From JANWKA01 sp035533815 (lineage in GTDB: Bacteria; Bacteroidota; Bacteroidia; Chitinophagales; Chitinophagaceae), in assembly GCA_035533815.1 (NCBI GenBank), contig DATLTB010000141.1, positions 1 through 27,552 on the forward strand: a DNA stretch of 27,552 bases, in the 5' to 3' direction. Of the stretch, positions 15,778 to 24,746 are shown in pieces (the first letter of the stretch is position 1; each line of letters opens with the position of its first letter). The position numbers and the translations under genes are program-made. The notes beneath the pieces are model-generated. The model was not told the DNA's origin, ran no database searches, and was given only the letters and a program-made list of their open reading frames with translations.

Positions 15778-16935
15778 ATGGCCATGCATCTGCATATCAT
15801 TGCTTTTAATATCCCTTATCCCCCGGATTACGGAGGCACCATTCCTGTTTTTGAAAGGATAAAGTCACTCCATGGCCTGGGGGTCCGGATCCATTTGCAT
15901 TGTTTCAGGAAAGGCCGCAGGCAGGCCCCCGAACTTTCCCGGTATTGTGAATCAGTCCGCTATTATAAAAGATCTTCCGGGATTGCCGGGATGCTGCTTG
16001 GGTTGCCTTATATCGTTTCTTCCAGGATCAATGGCCGATTACTGTCCGATCTCAAGGGGGACAACTATCCCATCCTGGCCGAAGGCCTGCACTGTACGGG
16101 GCTCCTGCTGGAAAACCGTTGGCCGGCCAGGATCATTGCCATTAGGCTGCATAATATCGAATCTCAGTATTACCGGGCCCTGGCCCGAACCGCGCCTCCA
16201 GGGTTAAGAAAGGGGTATTTCCGCATCGAGTCGAAGAGGTTGGATGCCTATGAAAAAAGGATTGCCGGATTCCCATATCTTTTTTTAACGGTCCATCCTC
16301 ATGACCGGGAGTATTTTATGACCCAATGCGGGGCGGAAAAAGTAGTTTACCTGCCTCCTTTTATCCCTTACCAGGTGGTACATAGCCTTGGGGGTACAGG
16401 TTCCTATAACCTGTATCATGGAGACCTGTCCGTACCAGACAATGAACGCTCCGTCATGTGGCTGGTCCGGGAGGTCTGGGACAAGGAACAGGCCCCGCTG
16501 ATCATTGCCGGACTTAACCCTACAGGCCGGTTGAAACGGTTCCTGCGTTCCTACCCGGAGATCCGGCTGGTGGAAAACCCCGATGCGGAGCAGATGGAAC
16601 GACTCGTGCGGGAAGCGCAGGTGAATTGCATCCATTCCTTTAATACATCGGGTATTAAAATCAAGCTATTGCATGCGTTATTCAGCGGAAGGCATTGCGT
16701 GGTGACCGGGGAGCTGCTCCGGGGGACGGGGTTGGAATCGGGCTGTTATCCGGTCAGCAATGCTGCGGAATTTAAAGGGAAGCTTAAGGAACTCCGGGAC
16801 ATTCCATTTAACGGCCAGGACAGGGAAATCCGGGAAAAATCGCTCCGGGAGCAATTTGACATCCACCGGAATGCAAAAAAATTGATGGAATATCTTCAGC
16901 TTTCCCCGAACCCCAATGACGGCATTAACCCCTGA
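15778..16935 (+). CDS. GT-B-fold glycosyltransferase (group 1/4 type)
   Basis: 385 residues from ATG 15778; an ATG two codons later (15784) is equally plausible. The N-terminal Rossmann half begins MHLHIIAFNIPYPPDYGGTI, the glycine-rich acceptor-side loop typical of GT4-like enzymes ('P.PP..GG'). The C-terminal half has YHGDLSVPDNERSVMWLVRE (about 213-232), a beta-strand LIIAGLNPTGRLKRF, and SGIKIKLLHALFSGRHCVVT (about 290-309), the region where GT-B enzymes hold the nucleotide sugar. The protein probably transfers a sugar from a nucleotide donor to a glycan or lipid; donor and acceptor are unknown. No membrane segment is evident. It stands alone, converging on tyrS with a 59-bp gap and no clear terminator between them. 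Composition returns here to the GC-rich core. Confidence 0.87.
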   Translation: MAMHLHIIAFNIPYPPDYGGTIPVFERIKSLHGLGVRIHLHCFRKGRRQAPELSRYCESVRYYKRSSGIAGMLLGLPYIVSSRINGRLLSDLKGDNYPILAEGLHCTGLLLENRWPARIIAIRLHNIESQYYRALARTAPPGLRKGYFRIESKRLDAYEKRIAGFPYLFLTVHPHDREYFMTQCGAEKVVYLPPFIPYQVVHSLGGTGSYNLYHGDLSVPDNERSVMWLVREVWDKEQAPLIIAGLNPTGRLKRFLRSYPEIRLVENPDAEQMERLVREAQVNCIHSFNTSGIKIKLLHALFSGRHCVVTGELLRGTGLESGCYPVSNAAEFKGKLKELRDIPFNGQDREIREKSLREQFDIHRNAKKLMEYLQLSPNPNDGINP

Positions 16936-16994
16936 TCAGCCAGGGGTCCGTAGTCTTCGGTACCAGTGGGCCACGCTGCGGTAACGGAGCTTTA

Positions 16995-18296
16995 TCATTC
17001 CGGGACCATTCCCTGCATTTCCTGAATTGCCCGGATTAGGGAGAAATGTTTTTTCCCCTTCTGGATGAGCAGGTAATTTCCGGGCAGCAGTTGTGCAGGG
17101 GTAACCATCTGGAATTCATCGGTTATTTTCTGCCGGTTGATGCTGATGCCTCCATTGCGCACCATCCTGCGGGCTTCCCCCCTGGTGGGGAAAAGGCCGC
17201 ACTCCACCATCAGGCTGATCAGGTCAATACCGGATTCAATCTTCGAAGCGGGGAATTCCAGGGTCTGCACTCCTTCCATGGATTGCAGGGTTTCCGGGCT
17301 CAGGTCCCCTGGCTCCTGGGGGTCAGCAAACAGTTGTTCGGTCGTCCGAACCGCCTTGTGGTATTGCTCCGGACCATGAATAAAACTGGTCACTTCCCTG
17401 GCCAGGCTTCTTTGCAGTAGCCTGCCGGAAGGATTTTCCCGATGTCCCTGGACCAGGCTTTCTATTTCCGTCCTGTCCAGCAAAGTGAATATCCGGATCC
17501 ATTTCTCCGCATCTTCATCGGAGGCATTCAGCCAAAACTGGTAGAACTGGTAAGGGGTTGTTTTCAGGGGATCAAGCCAGACATTCCCCTGCTCGGTCTT
17601 GCCGAACTTGCCTCCGTCTGACCGGGTGATCAGGGGACAGGTGAATGCGAAGGCCTCGCCACCGGTCTTGCGCCGGATCAGTTCGGTACCGGTAACGATA
17701 TTGCCCCACTGGTCTGAACCACCCATCTGCAGCCTGCAGTTCCGGTACGTATATAAATGATAAAAATCATAACCCTGGACGAGCTGGTAACTGAATTCAG
17801 TGAAAGACATACCGTTTTCATTGTCCAGCCTTTTTTTCACCGAATCCTTGGCCATCATATAGTTGATGCTGATATGCTTGCCGGTGTCCCGGATGAACTG
17901 TAAAAAGCCCAGATCCCTGAACCAGTCATAGTTATTGACCATTTCCGCCGCATTCGGCTTTGTGGGGTCAAAATCAAGCATTTTTTCCAGCTGGCCTTTT
18001 ATACCTATGAGGTTGCGTTGCAGCACTTCCTCATCCAGCAGGCTGCGTTCACCGGATTTCCCGGATGGGTCGCCTACCATACCCGTCGCTCCGCCCACCA
18101 GGGCGAGCGGCTTGTGACCGGCACGCTGCAGGTGGACCAGCAGCATGACCGGAACCAGATTACCGATATGCAGGGAATCCGCCGTAGGATCAAAACCGAT
18201 ATAGCCGGTAGTCAGGGCCCCGGATAAATGTTCCCGGGTGCCCGGCATGATATCCTGAACCATGCCTCTCCAGCTCAGTTCCCCGATTAAATCCAT
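16995..18296 (-). CDS. tyrS: Tyrosyl-tRNA synthetase
   Basis: 433 residues, normal for bacterial TyrRS. It charges tRNA-Tyr in the cytoplasm. The class I signature HIGN is at 43-46, preceded by GYIGFDPTADSL. The tyrosine and ATP site includes GGATGMVGDPSGKS (68-81) and the QMGGSDQWGNI motif (190-200). The KMSKS equivalent is KFGKT (230-234). The C-terminal S4 RNA-binding domain (about 365-430) has LVECGLFPTRGEARRMVRNG and GISINRQKI. A very good Bacteroidota promoter (18316-18347) lies just upstream. The gene is transcribed divergently from porV2. Housekeeping; no oddities seen. Confidence 0.98.
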   Translation of the reverse strand: MDLIGELSWRGMVQDIMPGTREHLSGALTTGYIGFDPTADSLHIGNLVPVMLLVHLQRAGHKPLALVGGATGMVGDPSGKSGERSLLDEEVLQRNLIGIKGQLEKMLDFDPTKPNAAEMVNNYDWFRDLGFLQFIRDTGKHISINYMMAKDSVKKRLDNENGMSFTEFSYQLVQGYDFYHLYTYRNCRLQMGGSDQWGNIVTGTELIRRKTGGEAFAFTCPLITRSDGGKFGKTEQGNVWLDPLKTTPYQFYQFWLNASDEDAEKWIRIFTLLDRTEIESLVQGHRENPSGRLLQRSLAREVTSFIHGPEQYHKAVRTTEQLFADPQEPGDLSPETLQSMEGVQTLEFPASKIESGIDLISLMVECGLFPTRGEARRMVRNGGISINRQKITDEFQMVTPAQLLPGNYLLIQKGKKHFSLIRAIQEMQGMVPE

Positions 18297-18315
18297 GAAG
18301 CCGTGGTTTATCCGG

Positions 18316-18347
18316 CAAACCTACATGATTTTGTCCCATTGCACAAA
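18316..18347 (-). promoter_or_regulatory. tyrS promoter, TTTG-N20-TAGGTTTG
   Basis: On the minus strand TTTG (18344-18347) is followed by exactly 20 bp and then TAGGTTTG (18316-18323). Both elements and the spacing match the Bacteroidota primary-sigma consensus (TTTG, 19-21 bp, TAnnTTTG). The -7 element ends 19 bp before the tyrS ATG, giving a short leader. Confidence 0.82.
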
Positions 18348-18378
18348 GCCATACCCCTTCCCAGCCCAGAACACCAGG

Positions 18379-18404
18379 TTCCGGGATATCCGGAAATCCC
18401 GGAA
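18379..18404. repeat. Inverted repeat with two competing pairings between tyrS and porV2
   Basis: TTCCGGGAT (18379-18387) and ATCCCGGAA (18396-18404) form perfect 9-bp arms around an 8-bp loop. The loop ATCCGGAA can instead pair with the first arm, giving TTCCGG-GATAT-CCGGAA (18379-18395). It lies 31 bp upstream of the tyrS -33 element and 120 bp before porV2. An operator or alternative-fold leader element is possible. Confidence 0.55.
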
Positions 18405-18524
18405 TAGCTACTGAAAATATTTTTCACTCCTTTTGTTTAATTTCATGGCTTCTTCCTATGAAATCTGCCCGGTTTTCTATCTGACGGTTAAGTCATGACT
18501 GGATTTGGATTGTAAAAGAATTGC

Positions 18525-19637
18525 ATGCGGGGAAATGTACTTTATTTGGTGCTGGGATTAGGATTTATGGTTCACCGGTCCTCCGGTCAGGCCAAATATT
18601 CCAATGATTTCCTCAATATCGGAGCAGGTGCCAGGGGCCTGGGCATGGGAAATGCACAGGTTGCCACGGTGAATGACGCCACGGCGGGGTACTGGAACCC
18701 TGCCGGACTGATGGAGGTGAGTGGCCGCCCGCAGGTTGATCTCATGCATGCAGAATACTTTGCCGGTATCGGTAAATATGATTATGCGGCGGTTGCCTTT
18801 CCCCTGGCAGATAAAAAGCATGTGCTGGGTTTGACGATCCTGCGCTTCGGCGTGGATAATATCCCCAACACCCTTTTTCTGGTGGGACCTGATGGTTCTG
18901 TCAATTATAACAATATCACCACGTTCTCATCTGCGGATTACGCCTTTTTATTTTCCTATGCCCAGGATATCCGTCTGCCGGGAAGCAAGGGCCCGGTCAT
19001 CCGTCTAGGTGGTAATGTGAAGGTGATCTACCGCAATGTAGGCAGTTTTGCCAATGCCTGGGGATTCGGGCTGGACGCAGGAGCCCAGATGAATGCCGGG
19101 CGATGGCAGTTCGGACTGATGGCCAAGGATATCAGCTCCACCTTCAACGCCTGGCAGTTCAGTTTCACCGATCAGCAGAAGCAAGCCCTTTATCTGACCG
19201 ACAACAATATTCCGGTCAAATCCACGGAGATCACGCTGCCTTCCTTTATTGCCGCGGCAGCCTATACCCTGAAGATCCATACTGATTTCAGCCTCCTGGC
19301 TGAAATGGATCTCTATACTACTTTTGATGGGCCACGCAATACCGTGGTCAGCGGCCATACCGTGAGCATTGACCCCCGTATCGGCCTTGAAGCCAGCTAC
19401 AAGCAGATCATTTTCCTTCGGGCGGGGATATCCAATATCCAACGCACCCCCAATGATGCGGATACGACCAACAAAAGCTATGTGACTATTTATGAACCCA
19501 GCCTGGGAGCTGGTTTCCGGATCAAAAATGTGGATATCGAATATGCGTTCACCGACCTGGCCAACCAGTCCCAGCCCCTGTATTCCAATATATTCTCCAT
19601 ACTGATCACGCTGCCAAAATTCAAAAAGAACCTTTAA
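18525..19637 (+). CDS. porV2: PorV2-type outer-membrane beta-barrel protein (PorV/PorQ family, T9SS)
   Basis: 370 residues. A short hydrophobic leader (MRGNVLYLVLGLGFM) precedes the hallmark FLNIGAGARGLGMGNAQVAT, VNDATAGYWNPAGL and YFAGIGKYDYAAVAFPLA of the PorV/PorQ/UPF0164 family. The rest alternates beta strands as expected for an outer-membrane FadL-like barrel, ending with FRIKNVDIEYAFTDL and SNIFSILITLPKFKKNL. PorV shuttles type IX secretion substrates to the PorU sortase at the cell surface; the PorV2 label is given because it sits 12 bp upstream of a large PorU-like C25 protein. The two are clearly one operon. Transcription is divergent from tyrS. I found no exact promoter match in the leader. 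Confidence 0.87.
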   Translation: MRGNVLYLVLGLGFMVHRSSGQAKYSNDFLNIGAGARGLGMGNAQVATVNDATAGYWNPAGLMEVSGRPQVDLMHAEYFAGIGKYDYAAVAFPLADKKHVLGLTILRFGVDNIPNTLFLVGPDGSVNYNNITTFSSADYAFLFSYAQDIRLPGSKGPVIRLGGNVKVIYRNVGSFANAWGFGLDAGAQMNAGRWQFGLMAKDISSTFNAWQFSFTDQQKQALYLTDNNIPVKSTEITLPSFIAAAAYTLKIHTDFSLLAEMDLYTTFDGPRNTVVSGHTVSIDPRIGLEASYKQIIFLRAGISNIQRTPNDADTTNKSYVTIYEPSLGAGFRIKNVDIEYAFTDLANQSQPLYSNIFSILITLPKFKKNL

Positions 19638-19649
19638 CCTCCGGGTAAT

Positions 19650-22600
19650 ATGAAAAGGAATATCCTGCTGTTCTTACTGATTCTACTTACCCTGCAGGGT
19701 TTTTCCCAGTCCTATGGCAATGAATGGATCGATTACAGCAAAACCTACTATAAATTCTCCCTGGGCAGCAATGGCATTTACCGGATCTCAGACACCGTGC
19801 TGACCGCCAGTGGGCTGGGCAGCACCCCGGCTGAGCAGTTCCAGCTCTGGCATAACGGTCAACAGGTGCCCCTGTACACTTCCGTGCCCAGCGGATTGAT
19901 GACCGATACGGATTACCTGGAGTTTTACGGGCAGCAAAATGATGGCATCCCCGACATCCCCCTATATGATAGCGCGGGACTTCAGATGACCACCGGCATC
20001 AGCCTGTTCACCGACACTTCAGCCTATTACCTCACCATCAATCCCTCAGGTGGAAATGCCAGGATAGTCGCCACGCCAAACAATACCACCAACCCGCCCC
20101 TGCCTGCTGAAGCGTATTTCATGAATACGGCTTCTGAATATTTCAGGCTTTATGCCAACAGCGGATATGCCCAGCTGGTATCCGGGGATTATATTTATGC
20201 ACCTACCTATGATGCAGGCGAGGGGCTGACCAGCGATTTCATACAACCGGGGTCGCCGATGTCCCAAACCCTGGTCAATATTTTCCCCTACGCCGGGGGG
20301 CCGGCAGCCAGTTTCACCGCCACTGCTGCAGGAGATGCGCCCAATGCCCGGGACCTGAAGATCACCCTGAATGGCAACCAGCTGGCAGACTCCAGCTTCA
20401 GCCAGTTTGCCTTGGAGCGTTTTGCCATTTCCGGTATTTCCCCCGCAACCCTGATCACCGGTAGCAATACGGTCAGTTTCATCAACGGGAGCGCGACCAG
20501 CACAGACCGGGTGGTGGTATCCGATATGGAACTAACCTATCCCAGCCAGTTCAATTTTGGCGGACAATCATTTTACTCCTTCCGGATCGCCGCCGGTTCC
20601 GCATCCAAATACCTGGTCATCTCCAATTTCAGTAATAATGCCCAGCAGCCCATACTATATGACCTGACCAACGGGCTGCGGCTGCTGGGCAGCATTGATT
20701 CTCCCGGGGTCATCCGGTTCCTGCTCCCCCCTTCCGGGCAACCCAGGCAGCTGGTCCTGTCCGCTGCATCAGCCATTATCCGGGTGAGTACCCTGACCCC
20801 ACGCAGTTTTGTGAATTATGCCCTCCCTGCCAATCAGGGTAATTACCTGATCATCACCAACCAGGTGCTGCTCAATGATGGCAGCGGAAATAATGATGTG
20901 GAGCAGTACCGCGCCTATCGCGCTTCAGGTCCCGGAGGGGGGTACAATGCCAAAACCATCCTGATCGATCAGCTTATTGACCAGTTTGCCTATGGCATCA
21001 AGAATGATCCGCTCTCGATCCGGAATTTTTCCCGCTTTGCCCTGAATACTTTTGCGGTCAAACCCACCAATATCTTTCTGATCGGGAATGGCATAACTTA
21101 TGACCAGTACCGGTTTGTGGAAAGTTATCCTTCCTTTAATGCCCTGGAACTGGTCCCCACCTTCGGATCACCGGGTTCTGATGTCCTGCTGACAGCCGCA
21201 CCGGGCAGTTTTGTTCCGCAGATCCCCATCGGGAGGCTACCAGCCGTCAATGGGACGGAAATAGGGATATACCTGGCCAAGGTCAGGCAGTATGAGGGAG
21301 TGCTCAATGACAGCATCCCTGCGGATCAAACCTTGTCCGGCAGGGGCTGGACTAAAAACTTCCTGGACATTGTGGGAGCGAATGATATTGCCCTGGAGAG
21401 CCTGATCAGCAGCTATTTCAATGGGTATGACCAGACAGCCGAAGATACCCTGATGGGGGCCAATGTGTACCGGGCGGTCAAATCCAGCACCGGTGCGGTC
21501 CAGCAGGCCAGTTCACAGCTTGTGGATTCCCTGTTCAATGCGGGAATCGGATTCATCCAGTATTTCGGACATTCTTCGGCGACCACGCTGGGGTTCAATC
21601 TGGACCAACCAAACCAGCTCGGGAATCCGGGCAGGTACCCGGTCTTTCTCGCCAATGGCTGCAATGCCGGAGATATTTTTGTGGCCGATACCCTGCGGCT
21701 ACAGGGGAGGGGATCCCTCAGTGAACAGTTCCTGCTCGCCCCGGATGCCGGTTCCATTGCTTTTCTGGCCAGCACCTCCCTGGGCATCACCAATGTGCTG
21801 GATTACTATACCACGAACTTCTACCGGAATATGTGTTCGGTCAATTACGGAGGCACGCTGGGCAGTTCCATCAGGAACACCATCTCCTCGGTCAGTACCG
21901 GGCAGAATGATTTCCTGGATGATGCCAATGCGGAAGCGATCACCCTGGACGGGGATCCGGCACTTCGTACTTATTCAAGCCCGCTCCCCGATTATGATAT
22001 CGAACCTCAGGATATCAGCTTTTCCCCTCCCATTGTCACGGTTTCACAGGGATCCTACCAACTGAATTTCCGTTTTTATAATATCGGCAGGGCAGTCATG
22101 GATTCCCTCACTGTCCAGGTACAACGGATCTTTCCGGATGGCCATACGGCATTCGTGTACAATAAGCGGATCCCCGGCCCTTTTTATTCAGATAGTGTGC
22201 AGTTGACTTTACCGGTCAATCCCCTGGCTGATGCCGGGCAGAACCGGTTCCTCTTCAGCCTGGATCCCGATAACCTGATCAGTGAAGTGACAAAAGCCAA
22301 CAACCAGACAGAAAAGGACTTGTATATATATGAGGATGATATCAAGCCGATCTATCCCTTTAATTATTCCATTATGGGCCGGTCCGGATTTACCTGGGCT
22401 GCCTCGACCGCAGATCCGTTTGCCCCCCAGGCGCAGTACCTGTTCCAGATGGACACCTCCGGAAATTTCAACAGCCCACTGCTGGTCCAAAATACCGCAT
22501 CGGGTATCGGAGGCCTTTACCGCTTCAACCCCTTGATCAGCCTTCAGGACGGCACGGTCTATTACTGGCGGGTGGGCAAAGTGCCTGCCCAGGGACAAAC

Positions 22601-24698
22601 CCAGACCTGGAATGAAAATTCCTTTTGGTATGCCACCGGAGATTCTGCAGGTTGGAATCAATCCCAGTATTTCCAGTATCCCGGCAATTCCTTCAGCAAT
22701 ATCCTGCTGGACAGCACCCGTATCTTTAAGTTCACCCCGGTCACGGACAATCTCGAGCTCAGCACGGTACTTTTTCCCTATAACACCGATAACCAGAAAG
22801 TGACCGAGAACGGCTTTGTGTATATCGAAAATGATTGTGGAAATACCCTCAGTTCCCTGCAATTCGTCATATACACGCCGGTCACCGGACTGCCATTCAT
22901 TGATCAACGGCCTGATGGATCGACCTTTTATGGTAGCCATACCCATCTGGGATGCAATTCTGTGGATTTTGCCAATTTTGATTACAGCTATACCTCCCTG
23001 GCATCCCGGGAACTGATCCTGGCCTTTTTGGACAGCATTCCTGCGGGTTCGTATGTCAGCATGACGAACTGGGCTTCGAACACCTACCTGCAAAACACGA
23101 CCTTCATCAATGCCTGGAGGTCAGATTCTACCACCCTAGGGTCAGGAAATACCCTCTATGATAAACTGAAGCAGATGGGATTCACTCAGCTGGATTCCTT
23201 TTATCATAATATCCCATTTCTCTTTTTTTTCAAGAAAAATGCAGATGGCAGCTTTACTCCGGTACACCAGCAGGTAGGTACCCTGGTTTCCGATCAGCTG
23301 AACTTCAATTATCATTTCACCGCCTTAAATGACCAGGGCTCCATGTTGTCCCCGCTCATTGGACCCTCCCTGGGTTGGAAGGAGATCCGCTGGCATAGCC
23401 ATTCCCTGGATACGGGTCCCGGGGACAGTTCCACCCTCCAGATATATGGGGTGGATAACAATGGCAATAGCACCCTGCTCTATAACAACACCCCGTCGGA
23501 TACCGCGCTCACTTTTATCAGCCCGGTCAGTTATCCTTTCCTGCAGCTCAAGCTGAATACGGAAGACACGGTTAACGGGACACCTGCACAGCTGGACTAC
23601 TGGAGGGTCTTTTATGATCAGGCTCCCGAAGGAGCCCTGGCCCCCAATATTTATTTCAATTTCCAGGATACCCTGGACCTGGGACAGCCACTCCAATTTT
23701 CCATCGCCTTTGCCAATGTCAGTCCGACCGCCTTTGACAGCATGGCCATAAATCTGACCGTGACCGATCAGGCCAATGTGGTGCATATCCTTCCCCTGTC
23801 CAAGGAGCGCCGCTTGCTGGTTAATGATACGCTGCATGTCTCCTTTACCGTGGACACCAAGAACCTGACCGGCCTCAACACCCTATACGTAGAGGTGAAT
23901 CCTTCGGAAAACCAGCCAGAACAATATCATTTCAACAATTTCGGATATAAGCAGTTCTATGTGCGTCCGGACCAGTTCAATCCCCTGATGGATGTCACTT
24001 TTGACGGGATTCATATCCTGAATGATGACATCGTCTCTGCCAGGCCCCATATACTCCTCAGGCTTTCCGACCAGAGCAAGTATATAGCCCTCAATGACAC
24101 TTCCCTGATGACCCTCCAGGTGGTTTACCCGGACGGCAGCCTGCATCCTTATTATTTCAGCAATGATACTGTGCATTTCACGCCGGCTGATACCTCAAAG
24201 CTCAGCAGCAACAATGCAGCTCAGGTAGACTTCTATCCGTATTTCCCGCAGGATGGCACTTATGAACTGGTGGCCACCGGCAGGAATCCGGCCGGGACCA
24301 GTGCAGGAACGGTGGCTTACCGGGTTTCCTTCCAGATCATCAATAAACCGATGATTTCGGATATGCTGAACTATCCTAACCCGTTCACCACCTCCACCGC
24401 TTTTGTATTTACCCTGACCGGCTTTGAAATACCCTCCCAGCTCAAAATTGAGATCATGACCATTACGGGGAAAATAGTCCGGGTGATCACCAGGCAGCAG
24501 CTGGGCCCCCTGCATATCGGCCGCAATATCACCCAGTACAAATGGAATGGCACCGATCAGTATGGGCAGCGGCTGGCTAATGGCATTTACCTTTACCGGG
24601 TGGTGTCGAGCCTGAACGGCAGCCAGCTGACTCATTTCCAGTCGGGGGCGGACCAGTACATCACCAAGGGGTATGGCAAAATGTACCTGATGCGTTGA
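19650..24698 (+). CDS. porU2: PorU2-type C25 (gingipain-like) peptidase/sortase with T9SS sorting domain
   Basis: 1682 residues. A clear signal peptide (MKRNILLFLLILLTLQGFSQ) is followed by an N-terminal domain with WIDYSKTYYKFSLGSNGIYR, typical of PorU-like proteins. The C25 caspase-like catalytic region contains His641 in FIQYFGHSSATTLGF and Cys671 in FLANGCNAGDIF, the expected dyad. Long beta-sandwich stretches with CARDB-like character follow ('SLTVQVQRIFPDG', 'FDSMAINLTVTDQ'). The C-terminal ~95 residues are a T9SS sorting domain (MLNYPNPFTTSTAFVFTL ... NGIYLYRVVSS ... GKMYLMR). PorU removes the sorting domain of secreted substrates and attaches them to the surface; PorU2 proteins are large paralogues, so a sortase-like or protease role at the outer membrane is inferred. 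It is cotranscribed with porV2. Confidence 0.9.
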   Translation: MKRNILLFLLILLTLQGFSQSYGNEWIDYSKTYYKFSLGSNGIYRISDTVLTASGLGSTPAEQFQLWHNGQQVPLYTSVPSGLMTDTDYLEFYGQQNDGIPDIPLYDSAGLQMTTGISLFTDTSAYYLTINPSGGNARIVATPNNTTNPPLPAEAYFMNTASEYFRLYANSGYAQLVSGDYIYAPTYDAGEGLTSDFIQPGSPMSQTLVNIFPYAGGPAASFTATAAGDAPNARDLKITLNGNQLADSSFSQFALERFAISGISPATLITGSNTVSFINGSATSTDRVVVSDMELTYPSQFNFGGQSFYSFRIAAGSASKYLVISNFSNNAQQPILYDLTNGLRLLGSIDSPGVIRFLLPPSGQPRQLVLSAASAIIRVSTLTPRSFVNYALPANQGNYLIITNQVLLNDGSGNNDVEQYRAYRASGPGGGYNAKTILIDQLIDQFAYGIKNDPLSIRNFSRFALNTFAVKPTNIFLIGNGITYDQYRFVESYPSFNALELVPTFGSPGSDVLLTAAPGSFVPQIPIGRLPAVNGTEIGIYLAKVRQYEGVLNDSIPADQTLSGRGWTKNFLDIVGANDIALESLISSYFNGYDQTAEDTLMGANVYRAVKSSTGAVQQASSQLVDSLFNAGIGFIQYFGHSSATTLGFNLDQPNQLGNPGRYPVFLANGCNAGDIFVADTLRLQGRGSLSEQFLLAPDAGSIAFLASTSLGITNVLDYYTTNFYRNMCSVNYGGTLGSSIRNTISSVSTGQNDFLDDANAEAITLDGDPALRTYSSPLPDYDIEPQDISFSPPIVTVSQGSYQLNFRFYNIGRAVMDSLTVQVQRIFPDGHTAFVYNKRIPGPFYSDSVQLTLPVNPLADAGQNRFLFSLDPDNLISEVTKANNQTEKDLYIYEDDIKPIYPFNYSIMGRSGFTWAASTADPFAPQAQYLFQMDTSGNFNSPLLVQNTASGIGGLYRFNPLISLQDGTVYYWRVGKVPAQGQTQTWNENSFWYATGDSAGWNQSQYFQYPGNSFSNILLDSTRIFKFTPVTDNLELSTVLFPYNTDNQKVTENGFVYIENDCGNTLSSLQFVIYTPVTGLPFIDQRPDGSTFYGSHTHLGCNSVDFANFDYSYTSLASRELILAFLDSIPAGSYVSMTNWASNTYLQNTTFINAWRSDSTTLGSGNTLYDKLKQMGFTQLDSFYHNIPFLFFFKKNADGSFTPVHQQVGTLVSDQLNFNYHFTALNDQGSMLSPLIGPSLGWKEIRWHSHSLDTGPGDSSTLQIYGVDNNGNSTLLYNNTPSDTALTFISPVSYPFLQLKLNTEDTVNGTPAQLDYWRVFYDQAPEGALAPNIYFNFQDTLDLGQPLQFSIAFANVSPTAFDSMAINLTVTDQANVVHILPLSKERRLLVNDTLHVSFTVDTKNLTGLNTLYVEVNPSENQPEQYHFNNFGYKQFYVRPDQFNPLMDVTFDGIHILNDDIVSARPHILLRLSDQSKYIALNDTSLMTLQVVYPDGSLHPYYFSNDTVHFTPADTSKLSSNNAAQVDFYPYFPQDGTYELVATGRNPAGTSAGTVAYRVSFQIINKPMISDMLNYPNPFTTSTAFVFTLTGFEIPSQLKIEIMTITGKIVRVITRQQLGPLHIGRNITQYKWNGTDQYGQRLANGIYLYRVVSSLNGSQLTHFQSGADQYITKGYGKMYLMR

Positions 24699-24746
24699 AG
24701 ACGGGAAGAAAATAAAAGCCTTAGATCATCAAACCTTCACTCTCAC

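Noticed and set aside
22209..23093. 294-codon open frame on the minus strand within porU2
   Set aside because: It lies fully antisense to a gene with strong family evidence, has no motif or leader, and arises from the GC-biased codon use of porU2.
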